64,000 nt of DNA from Emiliania huxleyi CCMP1516 (taxonomy: Eukaryota; Haptophyta; Isochrysidales; Noelaerhabdaceae): positions 2,412,873 to 2,476,872 of the forward strand of contig NW_005202428.1 of the NCBI RefSeq assembly GCF_000372725.1. The letters are read 5' to 3'. Shown piece by piece: positions 28,552 through 39,508 of this stretch. The position numbers and the translations under genes are program-made. Positions within the stretch are counted from its first letter, which is position 1. Every line of letters starts with the position of its first letter. The notes beneath the pieces are model-generated. The model had not been told where the DNA came from. It searched no databases and saw only the letters and a program-made list of their open reading frames with translations.

Positions 28552-28804
28552 CGCCCAGTGAACGTAATTTAGTGCGATGCTTACGAGTACGATGGAGAGA
28601 GAGAGACGCGATGGGCATTTCGTTGTCGATGGTTGGCAACAGAGAGACGCACACACTAGTCCCAGCCGCCTTGTTTATTGGCAGGCCTCTTCTCCCTACC
28701 CCCCTTTCCGTGATCTCGCTCCCTGCGGGCTCCGCGTACATGCATCTAGATATTTTTTTGCGTCCAGCAGTATGCATGTGTGTATGTAGGTGAGAGAGCG
28801 ACAT

Positions 28805-28845
28805 AAATAATTAAATAGAGCAGGCATCTCCAGGAGAGATGGGCA
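28805..28845 (-). repeat. Short dispersed repeat ending in ATTT runs
   Basis: Minus-strand GCCCATCTCTCCTGGAGATG followed by CCTGCTCTATTTAATTATTT recurs on the plus strand at 43968-44003 and 53186-53222. Confidence 0.6.
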
Positions 28846-28965
28846 AAGAGACGCTGGCCATCTTTGTTTTTTTTCGTTCAATTCGTCGTCGGCGCGTCGG
28901 GCGATTTTGCCAGAACCGCCCGCGTCGCAAAAGTTGCGAGCGCACGCGCGCCTTTCGTGCGAGTC

Positions 28966-31900
28966 ATGACAAGTCCTGTCGCGGCGGGTCAAGGCTTACC
29001 AGTGGTGACCGTGACCAAGATCATCGACCACTCGCATTTGAATGCGGACGGAATGCTCTCCCTCTCCACCCTGCTGAAGGCGAGCCACACCACACGCAAC
29101 CGCCCCTGCCCAAGCACTCTCGTCAGCGCCTCGTTGGCACCATAATAACATCTTTCCCGGCGCGCTCTCAAAAACCTCTCCCCTCCGCTTCAGTGGATGG
29201 ACATCACCGCCTGCCTCGCCGCCGAACTGCACTGTGCGCCGGACGAAGCCTACGCGGGATGAGGCTGGCACAGCAAAGCCAGCGAGGCTCACTCTATCCG
29301 TTGACCCTCCTTACCGCAGGCCGCAAGATGAGCGTCACAATCTCGATGGACGAGGTCTCGTTCCCCGCAGAGGAGTATGGCAAGGTGGCAGTCGGGCAGG
29401 CCCTGTCGCTCCGCGGCCAGGTCAATAACGCCTTCAACACCTCGATGGAGGTCGGTGTTCTCGTCACCTCCGAGGCGCCACTTCCGAGCCACTTCTCACG
29501 TCACCCCAAGCGAATAGCACACCCTCACCTTATGAGGTGCATACAGGCGCTCGGCACGGGCGCCACGGCCACCGTCTGCCTCGCCTTCTTCATCTTCGTG
29601 GCGATTGACGAGTCGGGCGGCAAGGAGAGCGTCGAGCCCGGCGCCAGTTCAAGGGGATCCCTCCAGCTAGACTTCAGCCAAGCCTATTCGTAGGCGCGCG
29701 TCGAACCGGTCGTGCCGGTCACCTTTGAGGAGCAGCACGAGTTTGCCCTCGCCGCCGAGCGCCGCAAAGTACGCATCAAGCGGCGGCAGGTGAGAGATAC
29801 TCTCTGTAGAGCCTTCACTGAAGCTCCAACGCACGCACCACAAGCTCGTTCACCTCACCGCAGGTCGAGAAGACAATGGCCAGCCGGCTGCTGCCGAGCC
29901 CGCCCGTCTCGCCCGTGACGCTCCGCAGCTCCGCCGTGCGCAGCTCTCAGTTCGGGTCCACCTCCGCCGCGCGGACTTCGCGCCGGTCGTGGGTCGGCGC
30001 GCGGGCGCAGGAAACGCTGCAGTCGATGGACACGACTCAGCTGGTCCTCCCGCACCATGCGAACCACCACGGAAACACATTCGGTGCGGGACACTTCCGA
30101 GACTTCCGCCGCCACCGCGCCACCGCGCTCCACCGTTTTGCACATTAGGAATACCCAGCTCTAGACAATGGCGCCACGATAACGCATCAGCGTGTCCGTG
30201 ATTTGACCTATCAGGTGGACAAATCATGGCCTGGATGGCCGAATTTGCGAGTATTCTCAGCAGCCGGCAGGCGAAAGCGTCTCTCGCGGGAGGGCGACCG
30301 GCGGGCGCTGTGCAGGTGCACATCGAGGCGATCGACGCGCTCCACTTTATCTCGCCCTCCAAGACGGGCGACCGCATCTCGCTGCACGGGCACGTCACGC
30401 GCGTTTTCGGCACCTCGATGGAGGCAACATGTCCAAACAGATAGCACTCATGGACATCAAAGAGGGAGTGGCCACGGCTGGCGCAGCGTCAGCCCGTCAC
30501 AGTCCGTCTTATCCACCATTGCTTGCGCTCCGGCTGCCCCTTTCGCAGGTGGAGATCTCAGTCCGCGCCTATGACGTGGCCGGCGGGCAGGAGAGCGCGC
30601 GGCACATCAACAACGGCTTCCTAGTCGTGCAGGTCTTGGGCGGCGACGGCCAGCCCCTCGCCCTTCGGCCGAGCCGCGCAGACATGACTGGTGACGACCC
30701 CGAGTCGCGGCCTCGGCACGAGGCGGCCGCGTCGCGAGAGGCCGTGCGCGCGCTGCGCAGGCAGATGGGGTCGCTGCAGGTGCACACTTCTGCGATACTT
30801 CCGTCCTATTTGCACTGTGGCCAGAGAGCGGTTGCTCTTTTGCTGAGACACGTCCGAGGTTGTGGGAGTCGCGGTTTGCCCTGCAGGCGGGCGCCATGAC
30901 ATGGTCCGAGGACCTCAAGGAAGAGATGTGCATCTGCAACCTCTGGGGCGAGCTCCACATCAAGTTGCTATAATTCATCTTCGCCACATCTGACTCTTGC
31001 GATTTCTCCATAGGCGTGCTCCGCATCAGCCATGTCGACGAGTGGCACGAGCTCGCGGCCATGCCAAGGGGCAGCCCGCTCCCGGCGCCACTCGCCGCTT
31101 TGAACGCCGGCTCTGACGTAAGCCCGGCCGACATTGCCCTCTCCGCGAATCTTTGCACGTGGGGCTTGCCGCTCCTCTCAATCCGCGGGTGTTTGTCCGT
31201 CGACACCCCGCCGCCGCTCGTCTTTGAGTTGCTTAAGTCGCCGGAGAGGCGCGCCGCGTGGGACGTCCTCCTCAAAGAGGGACGGCTCGTTCGTCAGATT
31301 GGGCCGGACAACGCGATCGTCCACGAGGTGTCACTGAGCTTTATTCTCGTCTACTGTACTTCTGGATGAGCTCATACACCATGAGCTCACCCCCTAGGTC
31401 TTTGAGCCGCTTAGTGGCGATTTGGGCCGGCCGCACGACTACGCACTGATCAGCTCCTGGCGGTGCGCGCGGCCGACGGGCCCGCCTTGCCTGGCCGCTC
31501 CGAGATTGGCCAAAAGTCACCTGAGATTGTTCACGGTCAGGTGTGAGAGCGACGGGTCATACGTGATCGCTTCGCGCTCGATTGTCGTGGAGGAAGTGCC
31601 GCCCTCGCCGCAATACCAGAGGGGCGAGGTGTTGCCTTCTGGCTGGTGGATACAACCGCAGACAGACGGGTCTGGCAGCGAGCTAACGTATGCCATCTAG
31701 GGGGGCGAAGGCTGCTGGGCCATACGATTGGCCAGGCTCGGCGATCGGTTGTAGGTACGTCATTCAGATGAGGGCCGAGCTTCTTGGCGTTGGCACAGAT
31801 ATTGCGTCGGCGCGCAAGGTTGCGTTCTCGCTTATGCCCAGCCTACTTGGCCTCGTGCGATTGTTGCAGTGCGGGGCGGGGGCGGGGGCAGAGGGCCAGG

Positions 31901-32127
31901 AGGGGCTCGGCTCGGACTTGCGTCAGGTTTTGCTCGCCATGACGTTGGCCCTATCTGTACTTGTACCTCCGCGATGTATCGGCCATCTCTTGGCTCTATA
32001 GGACCTTCTCACCAAGATGCGCACCCTCTTCCACCGCGGCAGCAGCGAAACCAAAAAGAACGAGCAGGTGGTGGAAGGGGCAACGACGGGCCCTTTTGTG
32101 AGCCTCCTCTCAGGCAGCCGCGGCTGA
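28966..32127 (+). CDS. Acyl-CoA thioesterase with two hotdog domains and a START domain (ACOT11/12 type), 14 exons
   Basis: Exons: 28966-29079, 29194-29253, 29328-29474, 29547-29642, 29694-29789, 29864-30083, 30215-30423, 30549-30779, 30887-30947, 31014-31327, 31398-31462, 31541-31687, 31755-31926, 32002-32127 (685 residues). Hotdog 1 carries LLKWMDITACLAAE and VTISMDEVSFPAEE. Hotdog 2 carries [20 protein letters not shown] and the matching VHIEAIDALHF. The START domain has SPERRAAWDVLL, EVFEPLSGDLGRPHDYALIS and YVIASRSIVVEEVP. Animal ACOT11/12 hydrolyse acyl-CoA and bind lipid through START, and this protein should do likewise in cytosol or an organelle. Introns 1, 2, 3, 4, 7 and 9 have GC donors. 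The exon 3 acceptor could instead be 29319. Confidence 0.85.
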
Positions 32128-32583
32128 TGCTTTGCATCTAGCGCTCTTTTTGATTGTGTGTGTTTTGAGAGTTGTGTGTGCGAGCCCTGGGACCACTGTT
32201 ACCGCCCACAGCTGCCAGCCGATGTATTTTTTGTCCCCGCGAGATCTATTGTTCTTTGTTGTATACAGAAGCTGGGATCTCTGCTGAGGGCCGGTGTGAC
32301 TGAGGGAGAGTCGGCCCGTCGCAGCTCCCTTGGCTGTTGGCTCGTGTACACGACTTTACATCTGCACCTCATCGCCCAAGCAGCCGCGGTGCGCATCTCT
32401 CTCTTGTGTCGCTCATTTGGTGCTTCCCTCCTGCACTCCCGTCGGCGCCTCGAAGGCACTCGCGTTGGAGAGTAGTCTCGCCTCACTGTCCTCGCCCTCT
32501 CCCTCCTCGCTGGCTAGCAGGCGCAGCGCCACCTACGGGACGTGCTCCGGACACTTCAAAGATGCCCGTCCCGGCCCTGCTCG
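32128..32583. other. Intergenic between convergent genes
   Basis: The 3' flanks of the thioesterase and transporter genes. No other feature seen. Confidence 0.4.
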
Positions 32584-33938
32584 CTAGCTGACGCACACCA
32601 CAGATGCGGTGGCGCTGCGCACGTCGTCGTTGGCCGCTGCCGCACCAATGGCGGGCAGCCGCAGCAGCGAGAAGCCGGTGATGGCCAATAGTGCGAGAGC
32701 TGCCCCCGCCATGCCCTGCGAGCACAGAGACGATCCGAAGGAGGTATGGGCAATGGGGCAGCCTGCTTTCCCAATGCGAGCCAGTGTTGCTACAGTGCTG
32801 ACTGCAGAGTCCTGCGGCGTCGGAGGAGCGTCGTAGAAGAGCGCGCCCACGACGATGACGGAGCAGGTTTTGACCTACGATAGCAAGGAGATGGGCTGGC
32901 CAGAAGACAGCCGAGAGATAGCCGAGAAACAGCCGTACGGCCTGACCTGCCCAAGCAGCACGTGTGCCAGCGCGCTAATCAGCCCGAAGATGGCCGTCGC
33001 CGACGTGGTCGCCTAATCTCGTAGGAGAAGGTGATCTCGGTGGCTGTCACCTGTCAGCGAGGTAGCCATCGTGATGTGGTCGCCGCTAGCGCAGCGAGCG
33101 CACTCGCCAGGATGAAGCCGAAGGTCCTTACGCTTGCCTAGGAAGAGGCAAGTGCGACGGGTGGTGGAGAGTGGCGAGGGAGGAGCGGTGAGGCGCGTGC
33201 AAGCTGTACCGCTGTACGTCGACCGAGCTCGTTTGTATCTCGACTGTATGTCGGCCGCATCTCGAAATCCCGATTTTCATCTCGGTTTGCCGGCTGAATC
33301 TCACCCAATCGCAGGTGGCGAGGTGCGGCAGGTCCCGGTCCAGCAGCGGCACGTAGGCGAGGGAGAGGAGCGTCATGGCGGGGAGCGCGTTGCTCAGCAC
33401 CTGCAGCGCACTGAGCCCACCGACCTGTTGCACGTGCATGTTGAGCACCTTTTGTGCCGCCGCGGTGATGACTGCCGAGCACGCGATGAGCGCACCATAG
33501 GCGTTGACCTGCACGTCGTCGACGCTTGCCACGCCCACACCGAGGCAGGCGAGTACCAGCGCGACGCCTTGCAGCAGCGTCGTGCGCCGCCCGTACACCA
33601 CAAAGTCAAATGCGACCAGCGATGGTGTCACAAGGATCTTAACGAGCTGGTAGAAGCCGACGGAGTTTCGGTCGAGCGAGACGTTGGAGAGAGCGTTGCA
33701 CGCGCTCCAGCAGCACACGAGGAGGTAGAAATTATGGCGCTGCGTCAGCGGGACTGGCCGCTTCTCAAATCCGCCCGCCACATGCACGAACTCGATTGCT
33801 CGCCGCGACAGCGTAGTGCAGCGTCGTGAGCGCTGCAGGGAACGGGAAGGACTTGAAGGTCTCGCGGTTCAGCGAGATGCACATGATGGCGGCGACAAAG
33901 TTCGCTGAGAGCAGTGCGGCGTTGCGGGCGATGGACAT
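32584..33938 (-). CDS. Triose-phosphate/nucleotide-sugar transporter family protein (SLC35E3-like), 5 exons, one frameshift
   Basis: Exons 33305-33938, 33084-33137, 32947-33012, 32806-32874 and 32584-32715 give about 317 residues, the family length. Diagnostic blocks are FPFPAALTTLHYAVA, LSNVSLDRNSVGFYQLVKIL, the conserved Lys in the seventh helix (GQVKTCSVIVVGALFYDAPP) and GMAGAALALLAITGF. Ten membrane helices can be drawn. Introns 33013-33083 and 32716-32805 use GC donors. Within exon 1 the frame shifts by one base between about 33781 and 33820: the upstream part and the downstream part (FVHVAGGFEKRP) are both needed. So this is a sequencing error or a recent lesion. Probably Golgi or plastid-envelope. 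Confidence 0.8.
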
Positions 33939-34090
33939 AACGCACGATGGTGCGCAGCACGCGCGCGGCGGCAGACCGGCAGTGCGGTATCAATACAGCA
34001 GGGATGGTCCCCGAGGGCAAGCGTGAGCGGGGGCTTCGCCGGCCGAACGAGACACGTGTCGGACGTTCTGCGCGCGGGAAGTGCAGGATT
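33939..34090. other. Short intergenic spacer
   Basis: 5' flank of the transporter gene. Nothing seen. Confidence 0.3.
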
Positions 34091-34383
34091 CTGTGATCTG
34101 TGATCTGTAAGGGTCCGCTGACAGGCGCATTTTGTATACCGAGGCGGTGCCCGGTGCCGAACCTGTCGGACCTTAAGACAGCGTTGTAGATCCCTGGGCG
34201 AGGGTGGTGGCGTCCCCGTCGGGTCAGGGCTGAGGGCGGGGGAGACCAACCCGATCTCTCCGGCGTCCCGGGAGCGTGATTGCCACCTCCCCCTCTGCTC
34301 CCCCTGTGCCAACAGCCCCGTGGGGGTAGACCGCTCGTCTAGCCAATCAGCCTTAAGCGAGCGGTCTGGCCTTTGGAATGGCC
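34091..34383 (+). repeat. Repeat shared with the 5' end of the methyltransferase-like element (copy at 41573-41922)
   Basis: Begins CTGTGATCTGTGATCTGT, includes CGCATTTTGTATACCGAGGC and ACCGCTCGTCTAGCCAATCA, and ends GGAATGGCC. The middle has diverged. After GGAATGGCC the two loci are unrelated. Confidence 0.75.
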
Positions 34384-36148
34384 GAGTTTGGTGTGGACTT
34401 GCGTCCTCGCATCGATCGTGGTTGTAGGGATATCGTTATGAACAACAATCACCACTCAGGGAGGCGGCTGTCCCTGAAGGCGAACCTCAGTTACGAGCCA
34501 CCCCCCCTACTTGCCTCCTCTTTGTTCCCTGGCTTTCTGTCTCTTGCGCGCCTGCCGTCCAAGCTGTGCCCCCCGCATCTCGCCTCCTCGCACCCACCCC
34601 GGTGGGGGGGCGCCTTCGTGCCTTTCGTCCCCTGCAGTGCGTGCGCGCTCCTCCCCGTACGTCACCGGCCCCCCGTCCTCTGAGTGCTGTTGGCTCGCTC
34701 CCTCTCCCTGATTCATCGAGTCGCTACGTTCATTCTCAAATCGCCCCCGCTTCCTCGGCGGCTGGGACGTCTCGTGCTCTGGCTGTTCCTCGTCTACGTC
34801 CATCACTGTGAATTCGTCGTCTGCCTGGCTGCCTTCGTTTGGGCGGCCCGTTTCGGGTGGTTGCTCGCTCGGTCCTGGCTCTGCTGCGCGGTCGCCGCTG
34901 TCTCCTCGTCGTCGCTTCTTGCGCCAACGTCGCTGTCGTCGTTGGCTTGGCCGGCGCGGGCTTGCCTAGTTTCGCCCCCCCTGTGCCCGAGCCGCAGTTC
35001 GAATCGTATCTCTGGGCCGGCGCGGGGGCCCCAGAGGGTGTCCATGCGGGGGGGAGATGGGGTCCCCCAGCCCGCCGCAGGCGCCGATTTTTCCGCGCTT
35101 TTTTTCTTTTTTGGCGATTTTTTACTTGTTTTCATGGGAATTCGGGCGTCCTTGCGGGGCCATGCTATCACGCCTTGCGACAGCCTGTCGGCGCTGCTGA
35201 CCGTGCCATGATGCACAATTGATCACCTGCATAGCTCGCGGCCTTAGTATCAAGCATTCAGTGACGACCTGATCGTACGGCCAGTAGGAAGGTGTCCTTC
35301 CATCGTGTGCACGCTTCTGACGCAATGCGCGTCACCTCGGATTGGCTGCTGGCACTCTCGAGGCTATGCCTACACAGCCTCGCGCGCATGGGCAGTCAAA
35401 AGGGACCACGCACCTTCTCAGGACAGCGCCGGTGCCTCTCTCTTGGACCGGCAAACTTGGTGGTATCGTGTCACCAATGTGGGACCAGTGCGGCATCGCG
35501 CCATCGACAGCTCTGAACTGCGCCTCACCACTGACCGGGAAGGCCGCCAAGTGGGCCAGCACAGGTCGCACATGTGGCAGCAGTCAGCAGTGCATGGCTG
35601 ATAGCTAGAGCAGCAGCGTCAGGGTCGCAGGGTCGGATCGTGTCAAGCCTCTCGCCCGGCCGGCCGCGTGCAGACGTTGGCCTGTCTGCTGTCTGCAGTG
35701 ATCTGTCGGCGGTCAGTACGACCGATCAGGTTGGAGGTTTCTCATGATTGGAGGGTCTATCTGTGTGTACTCCTTGAGATCTCTCCAAATCTGCCCTCTA
35801 ATCAACCGTAATCATTCGGGAAGTTGGTGCTCTGAGCGACTCTGTCTCTGAGCGCCGGAGCCCCGGTTTTCCGCACTGCGGCGCGGGGCGCACGGTGTGG
35901 GCCGGGGCCCCCGCGCCGGCCCAGAGAATGGTATTCGATCCATGAACCGTTGCGCCGCGAGCTGGTTCCGCCGTTCTCTCCTCGCGCGCGTCCGTTGGCT
36001 GCCCTGGCTGCTCTGGCTTCTAGACACATATGGACCTTCAAACTTTGACACACCACACACGTTTCTTAGTCATAGATAGTCTCCAGAGTCCCGCGAGAGA
36101 GACTCTCCGCAAACGCGCACCCATGCCACATCATCTCCCGCCCGCACG
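34384..36148. other. Repeat-derived intergenic region
   Basis: No supported gene. Minus frames at 34507-34806 and 34803-35216 are charged and low-complexity (PRKRGRFENERS; KKSPKKKKSAEKS), as in Gag-like or disordered proteins. A 24-bp inverted repeat (TCTCTGGGCCGGCGCGGGGG...) lies at 35011-35034 and 35902-35925, suggesting an 0.9-kb decayed inverted-repeat element. Confidence 0.35.
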
Positions 36149-37301
36149 TCACACACCGGCCAGCAGCTCCGTAAACCGGCTGAGCACGATCTCGTTCTCG
36201 CACGAGACCGCCCTCGCATTGTAGGGCGGGACGCAGCGCAGGCAACCGAGCACCTGAGCATTTGGGGTTGGGGGTCTCGCCGTGATGAAAAATAGTCGGG
36301 GTCTAAAAGCGCTGCGGCGCACCAGCAAGTCTTCCCCTCCGCACCCCTCCAGCTGGAAGGGGATGCGCTGCCGCCGGAGCGCCTGACGGAGTGTGTGGTG
36401 ATGGTGGTGTGGGAGGGAGGGCGGAGGCGGCGTGCTTGGCGGAGATATGGGGAGATGCGGCGAGATGTGGGCGAGATGTGGGGGAGATTGGGCCGAGTTG
36501 GATTTGTGCTACTGGGAGGCGTGCGGCGGATCTGCGTCGATCTACGGGAGAAGAGACGTGGTGACGTTCAAGGGACCACACGCCATTGGCACGGCGAACC
36601 GAGCTCGTGTGAATATGAGTGTGCGTGTGCGTGTGTGCAGTCTGCGTGTGCGTGCGTGTGTCTGTTGAGATGTGCCCCTCTCCGGGACGCCTCGCAGATG
36701 GCGTCTCTTCGCCCCTCGATCTCCGCGGGCGTGGCGGTCGAGTCGCTCTGCCTCGACGCGGGCGCCAGGGCGGGCGGGCGGCCGCAGTCCGGCGGCGAGC
36801 GAGGAGTGCCTACGCGGGAGGATGCGGACCACGTGGCACGTGGCGGCCGGCGCAGCGGAAATGTTGAGGACCAGTCTCGCCGTGTGTGGAGACCTCCGCG
36901 ATGGCGTCATGCAGCAGTACCATTGGCAGCACGGCGCCGGGCGGGCCGGCCTGCGAGGGAGCGAGAGTGCCATGAGTCGAGCTGCAAGTCGAGGCGCTGT
37001 CTGGGAGCGCGCGGATGGACATCTGGCACTGTGGTGTGGCCGAGGACAGGCGGACGCCAGCCATAAGCAGTGGCCGGTGGCGCTTTGCACCGGTTCGGGC
37101 CGGAGGAGCACGACGTTGCCCGTCTCGGGGTCCACAGCGTGCACAAAGCCGAGGTGCACGCTGCCGTCGATGAGGTGCGCGGTGATCCAGGCGCCTGGGG
37201 CAGAGGTGGTCGGGCTCGCTGGTAGCGGCGCTAGAGCAGCGGCGCCACACCGGACCTGTCAGGCCGAGCAGCCCCTGGCGGCTGCTGCTGGGCGACTGCA
37301 T
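36149..37301 (-). CDS. GEMIN6: Gemin6-like SMN-complex subunit, 6 exons
   Basis: Exons 37256-37301, 37091-37194, 36894-36950, 36691-36747, 36311-36382 and 36149-36253 join to 146 residues. The first half is a degenerate LSm fold (SVHLGFVHAVDPETGNVVLL, VLPMVLLHDAIAE). The second half matches the Gemin6 C-terminal region: a helix with RRDAICE, then RQRIPFQLEGC and CVPPYNARAVSCENEIVLSR, where PPY...C-x-NEI-L-R is the family signature. Gemin6 pairs with Gemin7 in assembling Sm rings on spliceosomal snRNAs. The introns before exons 5 and 6 have GC donors. LSM12-like proteins share this domain order, but the C-terminal motif favours Gemin6. Confidence 0.75.
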
Positions 37302-37486
37302 CCGCTGCGTCTTGGCCTCTGCCCTCTAACGACACGGCGCGCTCTGGTGAATTGAGAAAATCAGGCACACCGCCCCCGGGAAGCCTGCGGGCGAAGTTCT
37401 TTCGAGGTCTTGAGGCGAGCCGAGTTCTGCTGCGAGAACACGCTGATCGCCCTGCGCTCCGCCATCGCTCAGGTCCCAAACCGAGC
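37302..37486. promoter_or_regulatory. Bidirectional promoter region (inferred)
   Basis: Only 185 bp separate the divergent start codons of the Gemin6-like gene and the plastid-type gene, so both promoters and 5' UTRs must be here. No motif is recognised. Confidence 0.4.
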
Positions 37487-38652
37487 ATGAAACCGCGCGT
37501 AAGCGTCGCCCTCCTCTCCTCCCTCGCCATCGGCGCACGGGCACTGTCATTAGCAGCGCCGCATGCCGCGGCCGGCTGCTCGCGCACGCCCGTGCTCAGC
37601 ATGGGTCTCTTCCCGAGCGAGGAGGGTGCGGCGACGGTTGAGCCACGCAACGTGCGCCTCGCTCGGCTGCTCGGCGCGCTGGTCGGCGCGAGCGAGGCGG
37701 ACGCGGCGTCGCTCCTCGATTCACACACGGAGCTGCTGCTCGAGCCGTTTTCGGCAGGCTCGCACGTGTCTGGCTCCGTCTTTCGCGACGGCATGACGCT
37801 CGACGACAAGCTAGCGGAATATGAGCGCTCGCTGGCCGAGCGCATCTCCGCTGCCTCGTCTGAGCCGGTCGCCTCTGCGCTGACGGCCATGCGCGACCAC
37901 ACCATTGCCGCTGCTGCGAGGCTACGAGGCGGTGCGGTCAGCCGCGCTTGCGCAGTCCGCACGGCGACCGCAGCGGCGGCGGCGATGGTGCGGCTGCCCG
38001 CTTCCGCTGCCGACCCGGCCACGGAGACGCGCGCATTGCTCGCGGAGGCGCGGCGCCAGCTCGATCCGTGCCAGGCGCAGATTGCCGACGGGAGCTGGGA
38101 CGCCGTCCGCACGGTGGTCAAGACTGCGCCGCTGGCGAGCGTGCCCAAGCTCGTCACGAGGTATATCGCCGAGCAAGGCGCCGCCGCCGCCGAGGGAGGC
38201 TCGTCGGCCGGCTCGGCGGCACCCTGACCTCCACCCTCGGCTGCACCCTCGGCTGTAGGCGAAGCCGCCGAGGAGCTCGTCGTGCCTCGGCAAGACTTTG
38301 TGCAGGCACTGCAGCTCCTCGACATGGGCGTGTACAACAACAACTTTGTGTCGGAGCAGAACTCCCCCGGCGCGCGTGGCAAGGGCGTGCAGGTGTGGGA
38401 GAGAGGGAGAGGGAGGGAGACAGAGAGAGCTCTCTCGGCCAACCTCAGACATCTCGTAAACTCTGGCTAGCCCTGCCTCTCCGCCTCGCCTCGCCTCGAG
38501 CTGTGCCGGCGCACGACTCCTCCTCCTCTCCGCTCAACGTGGCCAGCCTGTGCGTGCAGGTGGACCGAGAGACGCCGTTGCGCCACCTCGCCGAAGCCAA
38601 AGCAGCGCTCGACGAGATTCTCGCTTTCTCGGCTGCCGGTGGCGTCCCGTAG
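37487..38652 (+). CDS. Plastid-targeted lumen-type protein (PsbQ-like helical bundle?), in-frame UGA
   Basis: ATG 37487 opens a signal peptide (VALLSSLAIGARALSLAAP) with an Arg/Ser/Ala-rich transit-like stretch, and later a second hydrophobic Ala-rich segment after RTAT (AAAAAMVRLPASAAD), as for thylakoid-lumen import. Helices include EARRQLDPCQAQIADGSWDA and QALQLLDMGVYNNNFVSEQN. A GT-AG intron (38393-38559) joins GVQ to VDRETPLRHLAEAKAALDEI and a stop at 38652. The only obstacle is a TGA at 38225 inside a Pro/Ala linker (SAAP-stop-PPPSAAP). The frame before and after is the same, so the sequence flanking it reads as one protein. The PsbQ suggestion rests on helical pattern only. Confidence 0.55.
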
Positions 38653-38660
38653 CGGTGGTA

Positions 38661-38839
38661 GCACTTGGAGTGCAGTCATTAGCCTCACACCCCAGGGCCG
38701 GGGAGCTAAGTCCTAAGAAGCGCACCCAGCGGGCCGGATGATCGACGGGATCGGGCTACGAGCAAGAAAGCCCCGACGGTGACACTGGGGGGTGCGCCGT
38801 GCGCTTTCGCAGCAGGGGGGCAAACGTAGACAGGAGAGC
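38661..38839 (+). repeat. Repeat starting GCACTTGGAGTGCAG, copy 3
   Basis: Matches the minus-strand units at 14.85-15.09 kb: after the start motif come CAGGGCCGGGGAGCTAAG and GCGCACCCAGCGGGCC. Confidence 0.65.
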
Positions 38840-39416
38840 ACTTGGAGTGCAAAAGAAAGAAAGAAAACAGACAACCCAAGGGAGGGATGGGAGGACGGCA
38901 CGCCGCCACCACACAGGGATTTTAAGGAGAGGAGTGTGATGCGCTAGCCGTCGCCCACCCTAGGGAGTCTGCCTCTTCCTATCTCTTTTCGCAGTCTCTC
39001 GCCGATTCTCGCTGCAACCTTCATGCCACCTCGCGGCCGTCCCACTCTCGTCGTTCTCTCCCTTGTCACTTCCTCCTCTGTCGCGTCATTCTCTTCTGCC
39101 TCGTCCTGCGCCGCCGCCGCCTGCCGTTCCCTTGTTCTCTCGGCTTCTTTCGCCTTTCGGCGCAGCTCCGCCCTCCTTGCTGCATATCCTGGCCCCTCGA
39201 GTCTATCGAGCTCCCCTCGCGCAAGGACCACATTTCTGACTCCCACTCCGATCATTTGCCTCCAGGTCATGTTGTTGCTCAGGTCCACTCTCTCTTCGAA
39301 CACTCGTGCCTCTACGGATGATGCCGGCGCTGGGGTCCCCTTCGGATGCATCGTGACATCTGACAACTGAATTTCCACTGGTTCGTCCTCCTCGGAGTCA
39401 TCTTACTTGGAGTGCA
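38840..39416 (-). mobile_element. TTTC-tailed retroelement, copy 2, with 12-bp target duplication
   Basis: The element (38852-39404) lies between two copies of ACTTGGAGTGCA (38840-38851 and 39405-39416). On the minus strand it encodes an intact 144-codon frame ending GRPRGGMKVAARIGERLRK...GDG, then the conserved 3' UTR and a GAAA/TTTC tail adjoining the duplication. This is the best-preserved copy. Confidence 0.75.
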
Positions 39417-39508
39417 GTTGGGAACGCCATTATTCATTCTTCATCTTCGATCAAACCTGCTCACTTTGCAGGCAGGGACACGCAGCGCTTCTGCCACCCG
39501 CCTCCGAG

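Noticed and set aside
29254..29327. A GA-AG intron in the thioesterase gene (donor GATGAG)
   Set aside because: A GC donor at 29254 with acceptor at 29327 keeps frame and needs no exotic GA donor, although the acceptor at 29319 remains possible.
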